NCBI GenBank assembly: GCA_030220185.1
Contig: JASPKZ010007795.1
Location: 1,142,501 to 1,206,500 of the forward strand
Direction: 5' to 3'
Source of the DNA: Diploptera punctata
Lineage: Eukaryota; Arthropoda; Insecta; Blattodea; Blaberidae
Length of the DNA stretch: 64,000 nucleotides
Shown: positions 49,096 through 60,828 of the stretch, piece after piece
Layout of the letters: every line of letters starts with the position of its first letter
Numbering within the stretch: the stretch's first letter is position 1
The notes under the pieces: generated by a model
Seen by the model: the letters and a program-made list of their open reading frames with translations, nothing else
What the model was told of the DNA's origin: nothing
The model's database searches: none
Made by a program: the position numbers and the translations under genes

Positions 49096-49439
49096 ATGCC
49101 TGTATTTTAAAAGGTAGTTGACTGATAACTATTTGTATTTGAATAAAGAAAAATTTTTTAAAAATTTTGAACTCTGTATCTTATTTATTTTATCACATAT
49201 AACTGAAAATCCACTAAGTGCATACTCTTACCCTCCTTTACCCTATACAATGGGAATGGACAGATAATGACAAATAAGGGAAATTTTAAAGTAGTGGCTG
49301 AATTCAAATACCTAGGAACAATAATTACAAATAGTTGAGATGCACAAAGAAATTAAACTAAAAATATATAAAATGTTATTCTCCCAGTTATATATATAGA
49401 TGCGAAACATGGACTCTTACTTTAACCAACTCATTAATA

Positions 49440-49790
49440 ATTAATATATTTTTCTATTCAAAATTAATTTGTCATTTGGTGAGAAATTATAAATTTAATA
49501 TTATACATTGAATCTAAGCTTTACTGACTATAAACATAATGTTAATTCCCAATTGTGGTCTTCTTGTTTAAGAAGCTGGTAGATGGCATTAGTGGAACGA
49601 AATTCACTGCTATCTGGCACGCGGGAATCATATAAATATACAGAAAAATCTATGAGTAAATCAGAAGCCTTAGTACCCAAAATCATAAGAGCACTGGTGT
49701 ACAGAACAAGAGATATTGGGTTCAAATCCCGATTTAGGCTTACACTTTGCTCTTCAAATGTAAGTAACCAATTCTGTTTCTTTCATAAAA
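49440..49790 (+). repeat. Decayed tRNA-like PLE-type element
   Basis: Carries the unit's TTAATTCCCAATTGTGG and TTCTTGTTTAAGAAGC blocks and a tRNA-like domain (about 49665-49740) with B box GGGTTCAAATCCC. Confidence 0.45.
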
Positions 49791-49881
49791 CAGCTCATCC
49801 TTTTTCAATTTTGTGATTAATACTATTGTTTGTTGCTATAGAACTGTATCGGTATTTAACTTATTTCCCTAGGGAGAATTA

Positions 49882-50935
49882 TATTATTAAGATTAAATTA
49901 AAATGCCTCATACCTCACCTCATATCCAGTCTTCTAAGTAGACCGCAGTTTCAAAACTTGGCAGCTTCATCTTCAGTTTTTTTCTTGTCGACTGATATTA
50001 TGTCAATCAGGAGAACTTCTTCTTCTTCTCTCTGTTGGTGGACCGATAAATTTCCGGATCCAGTCAGAATCCGCGGGAATTTTTAAGTTCATAAGTTTTT
50101 TTCTTTCTTGTTTTTTTTAATGTGGATTTTTTCCAGAACCGTGAGTTCTTTTTGTTTTTCTATTTGTTTAATAGACTGCTTTTGATTCAATTAGATTTTT
50201 TCGGACCAAGCATGAGCAGCTACTGCTGACTTTTCCACTTCTCCATTTTTTGACATTTCTAAGATGTTCTTTCATCCTTGTTTTCAAATTTATTTTTGTT
50301 TTTCCTATGTAAATTTTGTCACAATCAGTGCATTTGATCTGATAAATTCCTGATTCGTTTTCTTCTTAATTATTTTCATTTTTATTGGTTTTAATTATCC
50401 TATTTAGTTTGTATTCATTCTTTGGTGCCAATCTTAAAAAATTGAAGAAGAAAATAAATCAGGAATTTATCAGATCAAATGCAGGGATTGTGACAAAATT
50501 TACATAGGAAAAACAAAAAGAAATTTGAAAACAAGGGTGAAAGAACATCTTAGAAATGTCAAAAATGGTGAAGTCGAAAAGTCAGCAGTAGCTGCTCATG
50601 CTTGGTCCAAAAAACATCTAATTGAATCAAATAGAAAAACAGAAAGAACTCACGGTTTGGGGAAAAAGTCCACATTAAAAAAAAAAAAGAAAGAAAAACT
50701 TATGAACTTCGAGATTCTGACTGGATCCGGAGGTTTATCGGTCCACCAACAGAGACAAGAAGAAGTAGTTCTTCTGATAAACATAACATCAGTTGACAAG
50801 AAAGTACTGAAGATGAAGCCGCCAAGGCTTTGAAACCGTGGTCTACTTAGAAGACTGGATATGAGATGAGGTATGAAGCATTAATTTAGTCTTAAATTAA
50901 ACCTAAGAGTGAATTTTTCTATAAAAGTTAAATAT
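49882..50935. mobile_element. PLE palindrome with GIY-YIG arms
   Basis: The reverse arm to about 50440 and forward arm from there share AAATGTCAAAAATGG and KSAVAAHAWSKKHLIES. The GIY-YIG start (SGIYQIKCRDCDKIYIGKTK) is on the forward arm in a broken frame. Right end: GATATGAGATGAGG, then AAACCTAAGAGTG. Confidence 0.7.
50803..50847 (+). ncRNA. Minimal hammerhead ribozyme motif
   Basis: Stem I AGTA/TACT, core CTGAAGA, unpaired T, stem II GAAGCC/GGCTTT, GAAA, stem III CCGTGG (self-pairing with G-U), cleavage TC. The reverse arm has GAAGCT/AGTTTT in stem II and CTGCGG in stem III, so pairing is kept with different bases. Confidence 0.65.
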
Positions 50936-50950
50936 ATTATTTCTCTGAAT

Positions 50951-51219
50951 AAGTAAAAGTAAAGTGATCCCACAACAGGCCCGGAGACCCTTGGGGTAGT
51001 AGGACAATCGACCCTTTATGTCAGCCCTGCGTGACGGCCGCCTTTACCCCCAGAACAAGAGTCTGGTACTCATTTCCGTTAGAGGCTGAGTCGACCCCAG
51101 GACCATAGTGCCGCCAGAGGGTTTGGGTCAGTTTAAAAATCCTGACCCCAACGGGACTTGAACCCTCGACCCTCCGGCTTGTAGCTCAGTGCCTTAACCA
51201 CTACGCTACGGCATGCCCC
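50951..51219 (-). mobile_element. SINE family 3, internally shortened
   Basis: Reverse copy with a deletion after GGGGTAGTAGG. TATTTCTCTGAAT is duplicated at 50938-50950 and 51220-51232. Confidence 0.83.
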
Positions 51220-51264
51220 TATTTCTCTGAATGCAACATCATATTAGTAGGTTAACTGATTATT

Positions 51265-51505
51265 AATTAGTCCTGCCTGGTGCAGTTACAGGAAATGTGC
51301 TGGTTCAAATCTCCATGGGGAAATAAATTTTCCCCAAGGAATTTTAGCCAATGTGGGACTGGAATTTGTTTAGCTACAATAAATAGCAGCTCCAAGGACT
51401 AAGGGTGTGGTCCGTCGGTAAACCTTAGACGCCACAATGACCTAATTTTGATGTATGGATCGAAAAGTCCTCTGGAGTCCCTGGATTTATACCAAAAGGG
51501 AATTT
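51265..51505 (+). repeat. SINE family 1 relative
   Basis: TGCTGGTTCAAATCTCCATGG resembles the SINE 1 B-box region, and TAGCTACAATAAATAGCAGC its body in forward orientation. Strongly diverged. Confidence 0.45.
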
Positions 51506-51538
51506 ATAATTACACACATGGTAAAGTAATGAATACAA

Positions 51539-52257
51539 TTAAGGTAGAATATGTTTATCACTCACCTCATATTGTTCTTCTTATTTGATTATAAACTAGT
51601 TTCGGAACATAGTTTCTGTTCCATCCTCAGTATCATCACGACCGTTGTTCTGTCGTCTTGAAGAGTTGTCCTTCTCTCCTTCCATTGGCTGACTGAAAAA
51701 CCTCGAAACCAGGTCATTCTCACCGGGAATTTCAAAGTTCATTAATTTCTTCTTTTCGCTCTTTTGAATGTAGATCTTTTCCCAAACAGTAAGTTCTTTT
51801 GGTTTTTCTATTTGTTTTAATAATTTTGCTTCTTTCTCGATAAGATGTTTTTCAGACCATGCATGGGCAGCCACTGCAAATCTGCAGTGGCTGCCCATGC
51901 ATGGTCTGAAAAACATCTTATCGAGAAAGAAGCAAAATTATTAAAACAAATAGAAAAACCAAAAGAACTTACTGTTTGGGAAAAGATCTACATTCAAAAG
52001 AGCGAAAAGAAGAAATTAATGAACTTTGAAATTCCCGGTGAGAATGACCTGGTTTCGAGGTTTTTCAGTCAGCCAATGGAAGGAGAGAAGGACAACTCTT
52101 CAAGACGACAGAACAACGGTCGTGATGATACTGAGGATGGAACAGAAACTATGTTCCGAAACTAGTTTATAATCAAATAAGAAGAACAATATGAGGTGAG
52201 TGATAAACATATTCTACCTTAATGAATATACCTCATAGTGAGAATTCCTAAAATAAG
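51539..52257. mobile_element. PLE palindrome (TTAAGGTAGAATA family), long arms
   Basis: Nearly perfect arms of about 340 bp, each encoding the same 106-codon endonuclease tail (AVAAHAWSEKHLIEKEAKLL...). The hinge is at GCAAATCTGCAGTGG near 51880. TAATGAATACAA flanks it (51527-51538, 52258-52269). The arms' near identity implies recent origin or gene conversion. Confidence 0.85.
52128..52170 (+). ncRNA. Minimal hammerhead ribozyme motif
   Basis: Same as 11624-11666 (ATA/TAT, CTGAGGA, GGAACA/TGTTCC, GAAA, CTAG, TT). The reverse-arm copy lies near 51592-51634. Confidence 0.7.
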
Positions 52258-52269
52258 TAATGAATACAA

Positions 52270-52689
52270 GTTTATTGTGCTAATTACGAACAGTATGTTT
52301 ACACTAGAAATAAAGTTTAAGCCCATCAATAGGAACTTCCACGTGTTCATTAAACAAGGATGGCCTCGAGGCATTCCAAGCCTCGGCCTACAAACAATAC
52401 TGTCGCCATCGACGGCCTAGCTAACAAAAAACGATGTATCCACAACCTCTTAGACAAAACAAGACCATCGCCCTCGACAGCCAGGCACACACTGAGAGCA
52501 AGTCAAGTGTAGATACACCAGACCTGAACACAGCATGGATAATGTTGGCAGCAAGCAATGTGTCCAACATAAACTGTTAGGTGCTGTAGTCAGGCGCCTC
52601 TAAGTAGAGACAAGGTGAACTACATCGACATAGTCGATGCAAACCATGCCAGCAGATGACTGAGTCTGCCAAACTGGCAAAATAGAGCG
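52270..52689. other. Intronic stretch without recognisable feature
   Basis: Contains AC-rich text such as ACAACCTCTTAGACAAAAC. No ORF or known repeat is supported. Confidence 0.4.
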
Positions 52690-52822
52690 ACATATGTCAC
52701 AACAAAGGAACTTGACATACTGACTACATGTCACACCTATACTGACTGGATGATCATCCACCTCTGTGGATGTGATGCCAGCAGCTGGATAGTAGGTTAA
52801 GTGCCTTACAGGCCTCTTGTAT
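52690..52822 (+). repeat. SINE family 1 fragment
   Basis: ACATGTCACACCTATACTGA and CCACCTCTGTGGATGTGATG match the reverse of 810-925. Confidence 0.6.
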
Positions 52823-52929
52823 AGTGGAATTATTAAATAAGAAGTGACAAATCACTTTGGGTTGAAGGAGAAACACTGTATATGGAATATTCTTAATAAA
52901 AAGAAATTAAATAAAAGTTTTATAATTAT

Positions 52930-53045
52930 ATACCAAGAGGACGAAGATCACTGGGCCGTCCTATGAAACGCTGGAGGGAAAATTTTCTATAGGATCGTAA
53001 CAGGCCTTGGCCTAATACTTGGAAGGAAGAAGAAGAAGAAATAAA
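52930..53045 (+). pseudogene. LINE 3' end scrap
   Basis: CCAAGAGGACGAAGATCACT and GGCCTTGGCCTAATACTTGG are the inverse of the 3' end at about 30410-30510. Confidence 0.65.
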
Positions 53046-53344
53046 AGTTGGTAAATTTTGTATTGGTCCTAACTTGTTTTCCCCAATGAAATCTTTTGTT
53101 ATTTGTTGTTATTCCATAATTCTGTATAGGCAACCAGGGGGAGGGAAATTGCAGGATGCCTTCTAACCAGATACCAAAATAGATTTGAAGATATGTGAAA
53201 GAACTTGAGAAAACCAACCAAACATGTTTAGAGACTGTAGCAGTCCACTAGGTGTAATATGTGAAAGATTATTACTACTATAATTATTGAGAAATTATTT
53301 TATTTAGGAAAATTTGATTCACAACAGTATAGTAGAATAACGTA

Positions 53345-55560
53345 TCACTTATGAGAGGAACAAATGCTAAAGATGATTCTGAAAAATTTGAATTTAAAAA
53401 CTTTTGAAAATGATGAAATGCGGCAAGAATATCAAATCTAAATTCCTAATAGATTTGAAGTACTGGAATCTTCAGATGACAATGTGGCAAACGAAGAAGA
53501 AACTGATATAAATAAAAAATGGGAGGCTACAAGAGATACTATTAAATTGTCAGCATCAGAAAGCATTGGTTGTTTAAAAAAGAGGCAAACCAAGAAATTG
53601 TGTGATGAATGTGCCGACATCATAAAGAAAAGAAAGCTAGCAAAAATTAAATGGTTATGCGAGCCAAATGAGGTAAATTTGGAGCAATTGGGTAGTGTTA
53701 GACGGGAAACCACGTGGTTACTAAAGAGTAAAAAGAGGGAATATTTGAGAGAGAAGATTAATGATCTTGAAATGAATGCCAAAAATAAGAACATTAGAGA
53801 ATTATATCAGGGAATTAGGATAGAGAAGAAAGGGTTTCAGGCTAGAACAAACATAATTCGGAATGAAAATGGGGATATGATTGCAGATTCCAGGAGTATA
53901 TTAAATAGATGGAAAAGTTACTTTAATCAACTGTTAAATGAACATACAGAACAGGATATTGAAGAGGATAATTTACAGACAGCAGAAATGCTAATCGAAG
54001 AACCAAGTACATTAGAGGTAGAAATGGCGATAGAAAAATTGAAGATGTATAAAGCATCAGGTTCAGATGAGATCCCAGCAGAACTGATAAAATCAGATAG
54101 AGAAAAATTGATAGACACGATACGCCAGTTGCTTAGTATGATTTGGGAAGAAGAAGCTCTTCCAGATGAATGGAAAGAATCGATTATCGTACCAATTTAT
54201 AAGAAAGGAGATAAAACTGATTGCAACAACTACAGGGACATCTCATTACTTTCAACTTCGTACAAAATTCTAACAAATGTATTGGTAAGCAGACTTACTC
54301 CCTATATTGATGACATTCTAGGAGATCATCAATGTGGATTTAGAAGAAACAGGTCTACAACAGATCAGATTTTTAGTATAAGACAGATTTTAGAAAAGAA
54401 ATGAGAATATAATGGTACTGTACATCAACTATATGTAGACTTCAAAAAAGCATATGATTCAATTAAGAGGGAGAAGTTATATAGTATCCTGCTGGAGTTC
54501 GGAATTCCTAAAAAGTTAGTTAGACTTATACGAATGTGTCTAAATGGCTCAAAGAGTAGGGTGCGTGTAGGCAAACAGTTTTTGGACACTTTTGAAATCC
54601 AGAATGGGTTGAAGCAAGGAGATGCACTATCTCCTCTACTATTTAAATTTTTACTAGAGCATGCCATCAAATCTTTAGAGAATGAGGAAGGCCTACAACT
54701 CAATGGTATTAATAAGCTGTTAGTTTATGCTGATGATGTAGTACTATTGGCCGATAGCGAGGAGATACTAAAGGACAACACGCACACACTATTGAGTAAC
54801 ACTAAGAAATTAGGACTGGAAGTAAATATCAATAAAACTAAATATATGGTCACACGTAGAAATTCATTATATAATGGAAATGGACAGCTAATGACAAATG
54901 AGGGAAATTTTGAGGAAGTGGCTGAATTCAAATACCTAGGAACAATAATCACAAATAGGAATGAGATGCACAAAGAAATTAAACATAGGCTCAATTCTGG
55001 AAATGTGTGCTATTATGCATTACAGAGACTCTTGATGTCCCAACTCCTTTCAAAAAACGTTAAACTGAAAATATATATAAAACTATTATTCTACCAGTTA
55101 TATTATATGGGTGCGAAACATGGACTCTTACTTTAAGGGAGGAAAGGAGATTATGAGTTTTTGAGAATAAAGTACTTAGGAAAATTTTTGGACCAAAGAG
55201 AGATGAACAGACAGGTGAATGGAGAAGACTACATAACAATGAACTACATGGTCTTTATAGGAAGCCAGATATAATAAGAACAGTTAAGTCTCGTAGACTG
55301 CAATGGGCAGGACATGTTGCGTGAATGGGGAATGAAAGACGCGCATGGAAGGTTCTTGTAGGAAAGCCAGAGGGAAAATGCCCAGTTGGTAGACCAAGAA
55401 TGAGGTGGGAGAATAACATTAACTATGATTTGAGGGAAGTAGATTATACAGGGAATGATTGGAAAACATTAGCTCAGGATAGGGATGTATGGAGAGCTTA
55501 TGTCCGCGCGGCCATGAACCTATGGGTTTGATAGTGCCAGTGAGTAAATAAGTAAGTATA
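53345..55560 (+). pseudogene. RTE-like LINE, nearly open RT with one nonsense codon
   Basis: One frame runs from 53484 to about 55065, broken only by TGA at 54402. It includes KASGSDEIPAELI, PDEWKESIIVPIYKKGDKTD, STTDQIFSIRQILEKK, LYVDFKKAYDSIKREKL, NGLKQGDALSPLLFKF and LLVYADDVVLLADSEE (catalytic ADD present). A frameshift at the ATATATATA run near 55070 precedes the tail (VGKPEGKCPVGRPRMRW, RAYVRAAMNLWV). The endonuclease domain is missing. The 3' end is GCCAGTGAGTAAATAAGTAA. Its close match to the reverse copy at 35660 suggests recent activity of this family. Confidence 0.8.
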
Positions 55561-55699
55561 GTAGAATAATGTGTTCGATAAAATAAGTCAGTAAAATTAA
55601 AGTTTTTTTTTTAAATGTTCTACACGTATTATAGAATATTATCATTATGTTCACAATCAAGGAATGTTTGATTAATTTAATTGAGGTGATTATTTTCAG

Positions 55700-55925
55700 G
55701 TTTGCTGTTGAATATATGCATTATGCAGAGATGCATTTTCTTAGACTGAAACAATTTTCATCTGATGTAAAATTGCATACAGTACCACCTATACTTGTAA
55801 AAAAATATGTTTACCTTTCTAAAAGATTTTCATTTGCTGAGGAATACAGTCTAAATGATCTGGAGAAGTATCATCCAATTACCTCTAACCCAGACTTGTG
55901 GATTCCATTGCTGAGAAATGCAGAG
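55700..55925 (+). CDS. FANCA: FANCA, exon 7 of 8 in window
   Basis: It starts after GATTATTTTCAG with one G completing an Arg codon and ends GCAGAG before GTTAGA, phase 0. It encodes FAVEYMHYAEMHFLRLKQFS, PPILVKKYVYLSKRFSFAEE and YSLNDLEKYHPITSNPDLWI. Vertebrate FANCA has FCTAAISYSLCKFSSQS, then [20 protein letters not shown] and LSEEDV in the same order. The donor GTTAGA is weaker than the others. Confidence 0.85.
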
Positions 55926-56067
55926 GTTAGATAATAAATTATATACTCTGATTAATTAGAATTATAAGAAGTTTCTTTACAAATAAATAAGTTTGGTTTG
56001 TTAATTAAGATATTTTGTCTGTACATTCTCACCTTTATGGTTGTTTTTGTCGAACATATGTTCCAAG

Positions 56068-56823
56068 ATGTAAAATTCAAGAAATTCACTTACCATCCTG
56101 AAGTTCATAATAAGTTTCAAAAAATTTTCAGAAATTTTAATACAACATTAGCTCCAATTAACAAATTCAGCTTGGGTAATCTGCTGTTAACTAATAATAA
56201 ATGTAATACCCCAGACAACAAAAAATCTGGGATTTATCAAATTGATTGCAACAAGATATATATAGGAAAAACAAAAAGGAACTTGGAAACTCGTAAAAAA
56301 GAGCACTTCAGAAACATGAAGAATGGAGAAATTGAAAAATCAGCTATAGCAGCACATAGTTTATTAGAGCATCATAGGATTGAAAAAGAAGCAAAACTTT
56401 TAAAACATCTATCTAAACCTTTGGATTTAACAGTTTGGGAAAAAATATATATTCAAAAAAACCATACTAGAACTATGAACTTTGAGATTCCGGAAGAACC
56501 AAGCTTGATTACAAAGTTCTTCAAAAAATACAACAGATAGCAGTTTAGGAAATGATTCATTCAAAATAACACCAGATGGCAGTTTGAAGAGGAATTCCTT
56601 AAAAAGAACACCAGATGGCAGTCTAGATAATTACCGGCAAAAAGGGGGAAAAAAAAAAATTGACAGTCGTGAAAACAGCTGACGATGACGACAAAGAGTC
56701 GCCGATACTGCAGTGCTATGTTTAAAGAAACATAGATGTATGAGGTAAGAAAAAAATCACGATTCATTTAATTATTATTAATTGAACCTCATAATGTTAA
56801 AAATTCCCAAATTTAATATATAA
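56068..56823 (+). mobile_element. PLE fragment nested in a PLE
   Basis: ATATGTTCCAAG flanks it at 56056-56067 and 56824-56835. It encodes KFKKFTYHPEVHNKFQKIFR, SGIYQIDCNKIYIGKTKRNL (shortened GIY-YIG) and a tail MNFEIPEEPSLITKFFKK. A hammerhead relic (CTGACGA, GACGAC/GTCGCC, GATA for GAAA, CTGCAG) lies near 56688. The end is ATGAGGTAAG then AACCTCATAATG. Confidence 0.75.
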
Positions 56824-57954
56824 ATATGTTCCAAGGCTCCTCAGCCCCATCATCAGCAATTATAAACTGAATTTTCTCAAGTTGTCGGCCCTGATTTTTG
56901 ATTCCTGCTCTCTCTGCCTCTGGTCCAATAAATTTACTAATGAGGTCCCTTTCTGCAGGAATTTCAAAATTCATAATTCTTTCCTTGTTCTTCTGTATGT
57001 AGACTTTTTCCCATTTGGTGAGTTCATTTTTGTTTTCTAATTGTTTCAATAATTTTGTGTTTACATCTGTTTTGTGTTTTTCTGACCAAACATGAGCAGC
57101 CACTGCAGATTTTTCTACTTCCCCTTTTTTTTTACATTTCTTATGTGTTCTTTAGTTCTAATGGTTAAATTTCTTTTTGTTTTCCCTATGCATATCTTAT
57201 CACAGTTTGCACATTTTATTTGATATATTCCTGATTTTTTACCATCATCAATCTTTTCATTTTTATTAGTTTATTTAAACTATAATCATTCTTTGGTACT
57301 AAATTAATATTGAATTTTTCAAAAAATCTTTTGAAATTTGTTGTGTGCCCAAGGGTGATATGTGAATTTCCTGTATTTCTTACCTTTTGATTTTTCCATC
57401 TGAAGAATGCTTTCATTCCTCAATTTTTGTTTTATGTACTTCTCAATTTTTTTGTGTATAATTTTTTCACTGAAACCATTTTCTTTTGCAACCTTAATTA
57501 TGTGTTTCCTCTCTAACTCGTAATTTTTCTTGTCCATGGGTATATTTACCAATCCATATACTAGGCTGTTGAAGACTGCCATTTTGTGTGAAATATGGTT
57601 GAAGCCTGTTGATTTAATATAGTTATCTGTATGTGTTCCTTTTCTGTGAATGCTGAATTCTATTTTCTTCTTTTCTTCATTCCTGTGTAATTTCAGATCA
57701 AAAAATGGTAATTGTTTGTTAATTTCTTTTTCTAGTGTGAATTTGATTGTTTTCTTCTATATATTTAAAAGTTTTAAGGTGTCTTCTATGTGTTTTTCTT
57801 TAACTATGGCAACATCATCATCTATGTCTCTACACCAAAATTTGAACATAAGAGGATGTGCTTTGGTTATTTTGTTTTCAAAATTACTCATGAATAAATT
57901 AGCCAAAAAAGGGGATAATGGGTTCCCCATTTACAGTCCAGATTTTTGTATATA

Positions 57955-59268
57955 CGAGGGCGGATCGGAAAGTAACGCACAATAATTTTTTTTTAAAAAG
58001 TTTAATAGTAAAAAAAAGGAAAAAAATCACAAATGAACTTACATCTTTTACCTACTTTTCGACATAGTCACCAACTTTCTCAACACATTTTTCCCATCGT
58101 GTTACCAGTTTCAATATGCCCTGTTCGTAGAAGTCCGTTTGGTTGGAGTGTAGCCATCTGTGCACTGCTGATTTCACTTCCACATCTGTCTCAAAGCGTT
58201 TGCCGGCCAGGAATTTCTTCATGGGACCAAACAGATGAAAGTCCGATGGTGCAAGATCCGGACTGTATGGTGGATGCTGGAGCACCTCCCAACCAAATTC
58301 GGCGATTTTCTGACGAATGACAGCAGCAACATGGGGGCGAGCATTGTCATGAAGAAGTTTAACGTTAATGTTGTGACGTTTGTCACGAAGCAACTTCACC
58401 AAAGTTTTAATGTAGGCCGCAGCATTCACAGTGGTCCCGTGTTCAGCAAAGTCCACCAATAAAACACCATGCATATCCCAGAACACTGTCACAAGCACTT
58501 TCCTGGCAGATTGAGTCACTTTGAATTTTTTCTTTACTGGGGAACCAGCATGTTTCCACTCCATTGATGCCTGCTTTGTTTCAGGCGTGTAGTGATACGC
58601 CCACGACTCATCACCTGTGACGATTCCTTCCAGAAAGTCATGTCCTTGTGCGGTGTACCGCGTTAAGTGGTCCAAGCTTGCCATCATTCGCTGGCCCTTG
58701 TGGTCGTCTGTCAGGTTCTTAGGCACCCAGCGAGCACTAACTTTACGGAATTTCAAATTTTCATGAACAATATCGTACACCGCACCATAGGAAATGTTGA
58801 ACTTCTGCGATAAGGCTCGCAGTTGCACACGCCGGTCGTTCTGAATTGCCGCCTCAATGCCTCTGACATTCTGCGGGATTGCTGCTGTAGTCGGCCGGCC
58901 TGAGCGTGGCGAATCACTAAGGTTCACGAGTCCCTCTTGGAAGAATGTGCTCCACCTGGAGACATTGCTACGGTCCATACAATCAATCCCCATACACGCC
59001 ACGCATTGTCCCTGTGAATTTCACTGGGTTTATGCCCTTTGGCCCACAAAAATCGAACAACACTTCTCTGTTCCTCACAGGTGGACGACTGTAGCATGCA
59101 CGCCATCTTTGTTGCATAGTTCAAGCTTCTCTCGCAAGAGGTGCACCTGAGAAAAAAGTACCATCTGTAGTGAAAACTTCAAACTATATCTCTGTGAAAT
59201 TTCAACATTCTAGCTGCAATATCAAGGCAGAAAAAAATTATTGTGCGTTACTTTCCGATCCGCCCTCG
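57955..59268 (-). mobile_element. Mariner, near-complete with intact inverted ends
   Basis: TA flanks at 57953-57954 and 59269-59270. Terminal repeats CGAGGGCGGATCGGAAAGTA and its complement are perfect well beyond 30 bp. 1,314 bp is full length for mariner. Inserted in a PLE RT frame. Confidence 0.9.
58052..59124 (-). pseudogene. Mariner transposase with one N-terminal frameshift
   Basis: The N-terminal frame (MNYATKMACMLQSSTCEEQR, RFLWAKGHKPSEIHR) shifts at about 58985-59000 into the main 316-codon frame: CMDRSNVSRWSTFFQEGLVN, RRVQLRALSQKFNISYGAVY (second HTH), WVPKNL, VTGDESW (first Asp), LLHDNARPHVA (second Asp) and HPPYSPDLAPSDFHLFGPMK (third Asp), a D,D34D triad. Ends KCVEKVGDYVEK. Everything but the N-terminal junction is intact, so the copy is young. 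Mariner transposase cuts at the inverted repeats and inserts at TA. Confidence 0.85.
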
Positions 59269-60511
59269 TAGAAACCCCCGTTGTATGTAAAAAACATTTG
59301 GTTGATGCATAGTTCAGTTAATTTTAAGTGTTCTTTTCCCCTTTCTTTGTCAATCTTGTTTTTGATGAGCCATTTTCCCAATATTTTTAATGTTTCTTCA
59401 TTTGGTGCACTGGTGAGCAATGCCGTGACGTCAAATGAAGCTAATCTATCTGCTTGGTCTCTTTCTGTCTTATTTAATTTTTCTACAAGTTGAAGAGAAT
59501 TTTCAATAGTTAGATCTTTAAAATTTTCCATTTCTTTGAATTCCCAGCTTAACCATTTAGAAATGTTATAAGTGGGAGATCCTATGTTATTGATTTATTG
59601 GTCTCATGTTTCCTCCTGCTTTATGAATTGTGGGGAGACCATGGATATTGGGGTTTCTAGGGTTAGCTTCTTTTAATTTAATTTTTTTTCTTTTTCTGTG
59701 AGAATTATTTTGATAAATTTTAAACTGTTTTTAATTTTTTAAACTGTTTTTGGGAGGGGATCATTTTTTATATTTTCATATTCTTCTCCTTTTAAAAGAT
59801 CTTCCATTCTTTTTCTAAAATTACTATGTGGTTACCTTTGTCTGATTTTGTGTATACTACATTTTTATTATTTATGTCTTTGATTTTTTTCATGTCTTTC
59901 TGGCAGCTCAGTTTTTGTTGAGTCTTTAAGTTTTTCCAAAACTTTCTCACATTCTTTCCTTACTATCGTTTGGTTTTCAGTTTCTAATCCTAAAATTGAT
60001 GTTTCAATGTCTGCTATATACTCATCAATATTGTTGGCATAATTGATTGCAATTTTGAGGCCTTTTTCCAATAATTTGGTTTCAGTTTGATTGAATGTTT
60101 CTTTAGAAAAGTTTTTTATGTGGCTCCCTGTTTTGTCATTTTTTGAATTGGTATCTTTGTTTTTTTGGATTTTCTTTCCTAGATTTCTGAGTATTTTTTT
60201 TTTCTTCTCCATTCTTACATTTTGTATGTTATGAAAATTTCTTTCTAAGTTTTCCCGCATATTACCTAATTGTTTTGAAAGTTTTGTGTGTAATAGGTAA
60301 ATTTCAATGTCCAAAAAAAAAAGTTTTTTTTGTAAGATGCGTTTCATAGCTTCTGTGCTTCATCTGTTGATACAGAATGATCTTTAAGTTAACGATGAAG
60401 CACAGAAGCTTTGAAATGCATCTTACAAAAAACAACAATTTATTAGGTAAGATGAATACAGACCAAACTTCTTAATGAAGGATAAATTATATTTGAAGAG
60501 AAAAATATTCA

Positions 60512-60581
60512 CTCAGACTGGGGTTTGAACCCAGGACCTTTCACTTTCTATTCTAATGATCTACCAACTGAACTACCTGAG
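60512..60581 (-). tRNA. tRNA-like domain
   Basis: CTCAGGTAGTTCAGTTGG head, GGGTTTGAACCC in the forward sense for the B box, TAGAATAG-type anticodon loop. Degenerate. Confidence 0.35.
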
Positions 60582-60758
60582 AACTCCAATCTAAACGCAA
60601 ATTTTTCTCTTATATACAACATTAATTCCCAAGCGCCAATTGCTATGAAACCGTTGCTTCAATCTTGTGGCTTCTTTATTAAAAAGACCTTTTATTGGGA
60701 ATTTTACATTACATTATAAAGCCAGAAGGATAAATTATATTTGAAGAGAAAAATATAT

Positions 60759-60828
60759 GCTCAGATGGGTTTTGAACCCAGGACCAATCGCCTTCTGTGC
60801 AAATGCTCTACTGACTGAGCTACCTGAG
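60759..60828 (-). tRNA. tRNA-like domain
   Basis: CTCAGGTAGCTCAGTCAGTAG head and a GGGTTCAAAACCC-type T arm. The anticodon region is degenerate. Confidence 0.35.

Larger units (their letters stand above)
47746..49243 (+). mobile_element. Pogo/Tigger-like DNA transposon, deleted
   Basis: Terminal repeats GGGTAACGGAGGATAAGAGT and ACTCTTACCCTCCTTTACCC, flanked by TA (47744-47745, 49244-49245). The GAGTACGC motif recurs inside both ends. The DDE core is missing; only a C-terminal zinc-finger frame survives. Confidence 0.7.
47690..49432 (+). pseudogene. RTE-like LINE scrap split by a pogo-like element
   Basis: AACTAAATATATGTTCACAC (about 47712-47731) and GGGAATGGACAGATAATGAC (about 49250) are the two sides of the text found unbroken at about 54836-54900 in the RTE copy. 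The right part continues to GAAACATGGACTCTTACTTT. Confidence 0.7.
55985..60470 (-). pseudogene. Long PLE copy split by another PLE and a mariner
   Basis: The 3' end (55985-56067 and 56836-57110) carries GTTTTTGTCGAACATATG, a hammerhead relic (CTGATGA with GGAAC instead of GAAAC) and the tail KHKTDVNTKLLKQLENKNEL. Upstream are a GIY-YIG linker near 57150-57260, FRKFTYHPWAHNKFQKIF, RT pieces LASFDVTALLTSAPNEET (about 59420) and an N-terminal coiled, Lys-rich region LSKQLGNMRENLERNFHNIQ and ETKLLEKGLKIAINYANNID (59868-60347). Frameshifts are numerous. A PLE (56068-56823) and a mariner (57955-59268) are inserted. The right edge is a palindromic piece of another family (60305-60470). Confidence 0.7.
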
